DNA from: JANSXG01 sp024743075
Lineage (GTDB): Bacteria > Planctomycetota > Phycisphaerae > Phycisphaerales > UBA1924
NCBI GenBank assembly: GCA_042140185.1
Contig: CP159477.1
Coordinates: 3,100,001-3,164,000, forward strand
Reading direction: 5' to 3'
DNA length: 64,000 nt
The notes beneath the pieces were generated by a model that ran no database searches, was not told the origin of the DNA, and was given only the letters and a program-made list of their open reading frames with translations. The stretch's first letter is position 1. Each line of letters begins with the position of its first letter. The position numbers and the translations under genes are program-made. Shown here in pieces: positions 62,942-64,000 of the stretch.

Positions 62942-64000
62942 TCAGGGGGAGGCCGAGCCGCCAGCCTTGGCGACCAGAGCCAGCACATTGCCGCGGCGCT
63001 CGACGATTCGCCGAAGCTCGAGCATGGTGACCTCGGCCCGGATGCGATGGGCCTCGAGCCCGGTCGTGCGGGCGATGTCTTCGACCGAGGCCGGCTCGGT
63101 GAGGGCGTCGACGATCTGGCGCTGGACCGGATTGAGCGTGGTCGGGTCGAATCGGGGCTTCGTGGGGTCCGTGCGGCGAGGTGCTGAGGCATCAGGAAAC
63201 TGAGCGGCTGCGTCGAAGAATGTCGGGTGGGTGCCGGCGTGCTGCAGGCGGGCAGCGGTCTCAAGGGCTTCGAGGACATGGTTCGGCTCGGTGACCATCG
63301 CGGCTCCGCCGCTCCGGATGAGGTCGAGCGAACCGGCGGAAGCGGGAGAATCGACGCGTCCGGGCAGGGCCATGACCTCGCGGGCATGCTCCTCGACCGC
63401 CACGCGGGCGGTGATGAGCGCACCGCTCCGGAGCGGGGCCTCGACCACGAGCACCCCGAGACTCAGCCCGGAGATGATGCGGTTTCTGGCCGGAAAGTTC
63501 TCCTGCGAGGGAGGCGTGTTCGGCGTGAACTCCGAGATGACCGCGCCGCCGGCATCGACGGCCTTTGCGAACAGGTCTGCGTTTTCCGGTGGGTAAGTGT
63601 GTCCGTGCCCGCACCCCATGACCACGACCGTCTGCCCGCCGACGCGGATCGCCGCCCGGTGCGCGGAAGTGTCGATCCCGCGCGCGCCGCCCGAGACGAT
63701 GCACATGCCCGAGGAAGCCAGCGCCGCGCTGAATCGCTCGGTCTGCTCGATGCCGTAGGGCGTGCACTTGCGGCTGCCGACGATCGCAACTCTCCAAGTC
63801 GGTTCGGCACGCTCAAGTCGGCCCGCGCAGAACAGCACGAGCGGCGCATCGGGCAGAGCGCCCAGCAGGGGCGGGTAACCGGGCTCGCCGATACCGATGA
63901 CCGTCAGGCCGAGGCGTTCGGCCGCGAGCATCTGCTTCTCGGCCTCGCCGGCGGACTGCTGCAGGCCGGACTTGATCTTGCGGGCGAGCGCCGGTCCGAC
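62942..64000 (-). CDS. dprA: DNA-processing protein DprA (5' end outside window)
   Basis: 353 codons are present and the start lies beyond 64000. The Rossmann-like DprA core is complete: VAIVGSRKCTPYGIEQTERFSAALA, VSGGARGIDTSAHRAAI, VVVMGCGHGHTYPPEN, and FPARNRIISGLSLGVLVVEAP with SGALITARVAVE. The C-terminal winged-helix DprA domain is readable (LNPVQRQIVDALTEPASVEDIARTTGL). DprA loads RecA on incoming ssDNA in transformation. Only N-terminal residues are missing (visible part starts VGPALARKIKSG). Confidence 0.95.
   Translation of the reverse strand, partial: VGPALARKIKSGLQQSAGEAEKQMLAAERLGLTVIGIGEPGYPPLLGALPDAPLVLFCAGRLERAEPTWRVAIVGSRKCTPYGIEQTERFSAALASSGMCIVSGGARGIDTSAHRAAIRVGGQTVVVMGCGHGHTYPPENADLFAKAVDAGGAVISEFTPNTPPSQENFPARNRIISGLSLGVLVVEAPLRSGALITARVAVEEHAREVMALPGRVDSPASAGSLDLIRSGGAAMVTEPNHVLEALETAARLQHAGTHPTFFDAAAQFPDASAPRRTDPTKPRFDPTTLNPVQRQIVDALTEPASVEDIARTTGLEAHRIRAEVTMLELRRIVERRGNVLALVAKAGGSASP

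Noticed and set aside
1..64000. tRNA, rRNA, CRISPR arrays, IS elements and phage genes
   Set aside because: Read for on both strands; no cloverleaf with conserved TTC/CCA parts, no regular repeats with spacers and no transposase or integrase motif were seen.

Overview
The window is about 64 kb of GC-rich, gene-dense bacterial chromosome. The best fit is a planctomycete of the class Phycisphaerae. Three secreted proteins end in a short hydrophobic helix followed by an Arg cluster (PTPGTLGLVGLAGL...RRRRA type, 1-2,000 and 55,685). One secreted protein ends in a double dockerin-like EF-hand unit closing on Cys (52,058). The envelope is Gram-negative in character: an LpxL-like acyltransferase, a beta-barrel protein and lipoproteins with lipoboxes. 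I see no rRNA, tRNA, CRISPR array, prophage or insertion sequence.

Layout. 1-2,400: two tandem paralogous secreted proteins, with a terminator between them and two LacI-type palindromes upstream. 2,413-6,287: arfB, a beta-barrel protein, rsmD, a small membrane protein and a CCA-adding enzyme. 6,300-10,430: three consecutive exported ClpP/NfeD-fold proteins, the first apparently catalytically dead. 10,524-17,614: an M3 oligoendopeptidase, a CsaA-like tRNA-binding-domain protein, a secreted protein of unknown role, an aromatic amino acid decarboxylase and polyphosphate kinase. 17,727-24,775: small lipoproteins and membrane proteins, a YpdA-like flavoprotein, a DCC protein, and a ferredoxin/iscX pair with a strong hairpin between them. 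24,776-33,393: glucan phosphorylase, an entericidin-like lipoprotein, a VanZ-MurJ fusion coupled to a ParA ATPase, an HDOD protein and recO. 33,523-39,500: a same-strand cluster of an alpha/beta hydrolase, a GH3-type acyl-adenylating enzyme, a hydrolase-DedA-ATP-grasp fusion and a DUF151 bifunctional nuclease. 39,529-48,998: truD, a HAD phosphatase, a very large secreted protein, a FIST sensor protein, an acyltransferase and a coiled-coil membrane protein with a BRCT end. 49,312-56,293: mgtE with a Na/Ca exchanger, an aminotransferase, an RRM protein and two secreted proteins. 56,495-64,000: an FHA-GAF-SpoIIE phosphatase, sua5-glyS, lexA and dprA.

The strongest candidate for an undescribed system is 33,523-38,999. 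It combines activation of a carboxylate (GH3), a second ligase-type ATP-grasp domain, two alpha/beta hydrolases and a DedA membrane domain, which suggests a membrane-associated pathway that makes or recycles an acyl-amide or peptide-like conjugate. The substrate cannot be read from sequence. The ClpP/NfeD-like trio at 6,531-10,430 is the second candidate.

A warning for any reader: about fifteen genes are split by single +1/-1 frame changes, several at C, T or G homopolymers, while the protein continues in the next frame. Their number and even spread suggest residual sequencing error rather than gene decay. I report these as one gene each and state where the frame changes.
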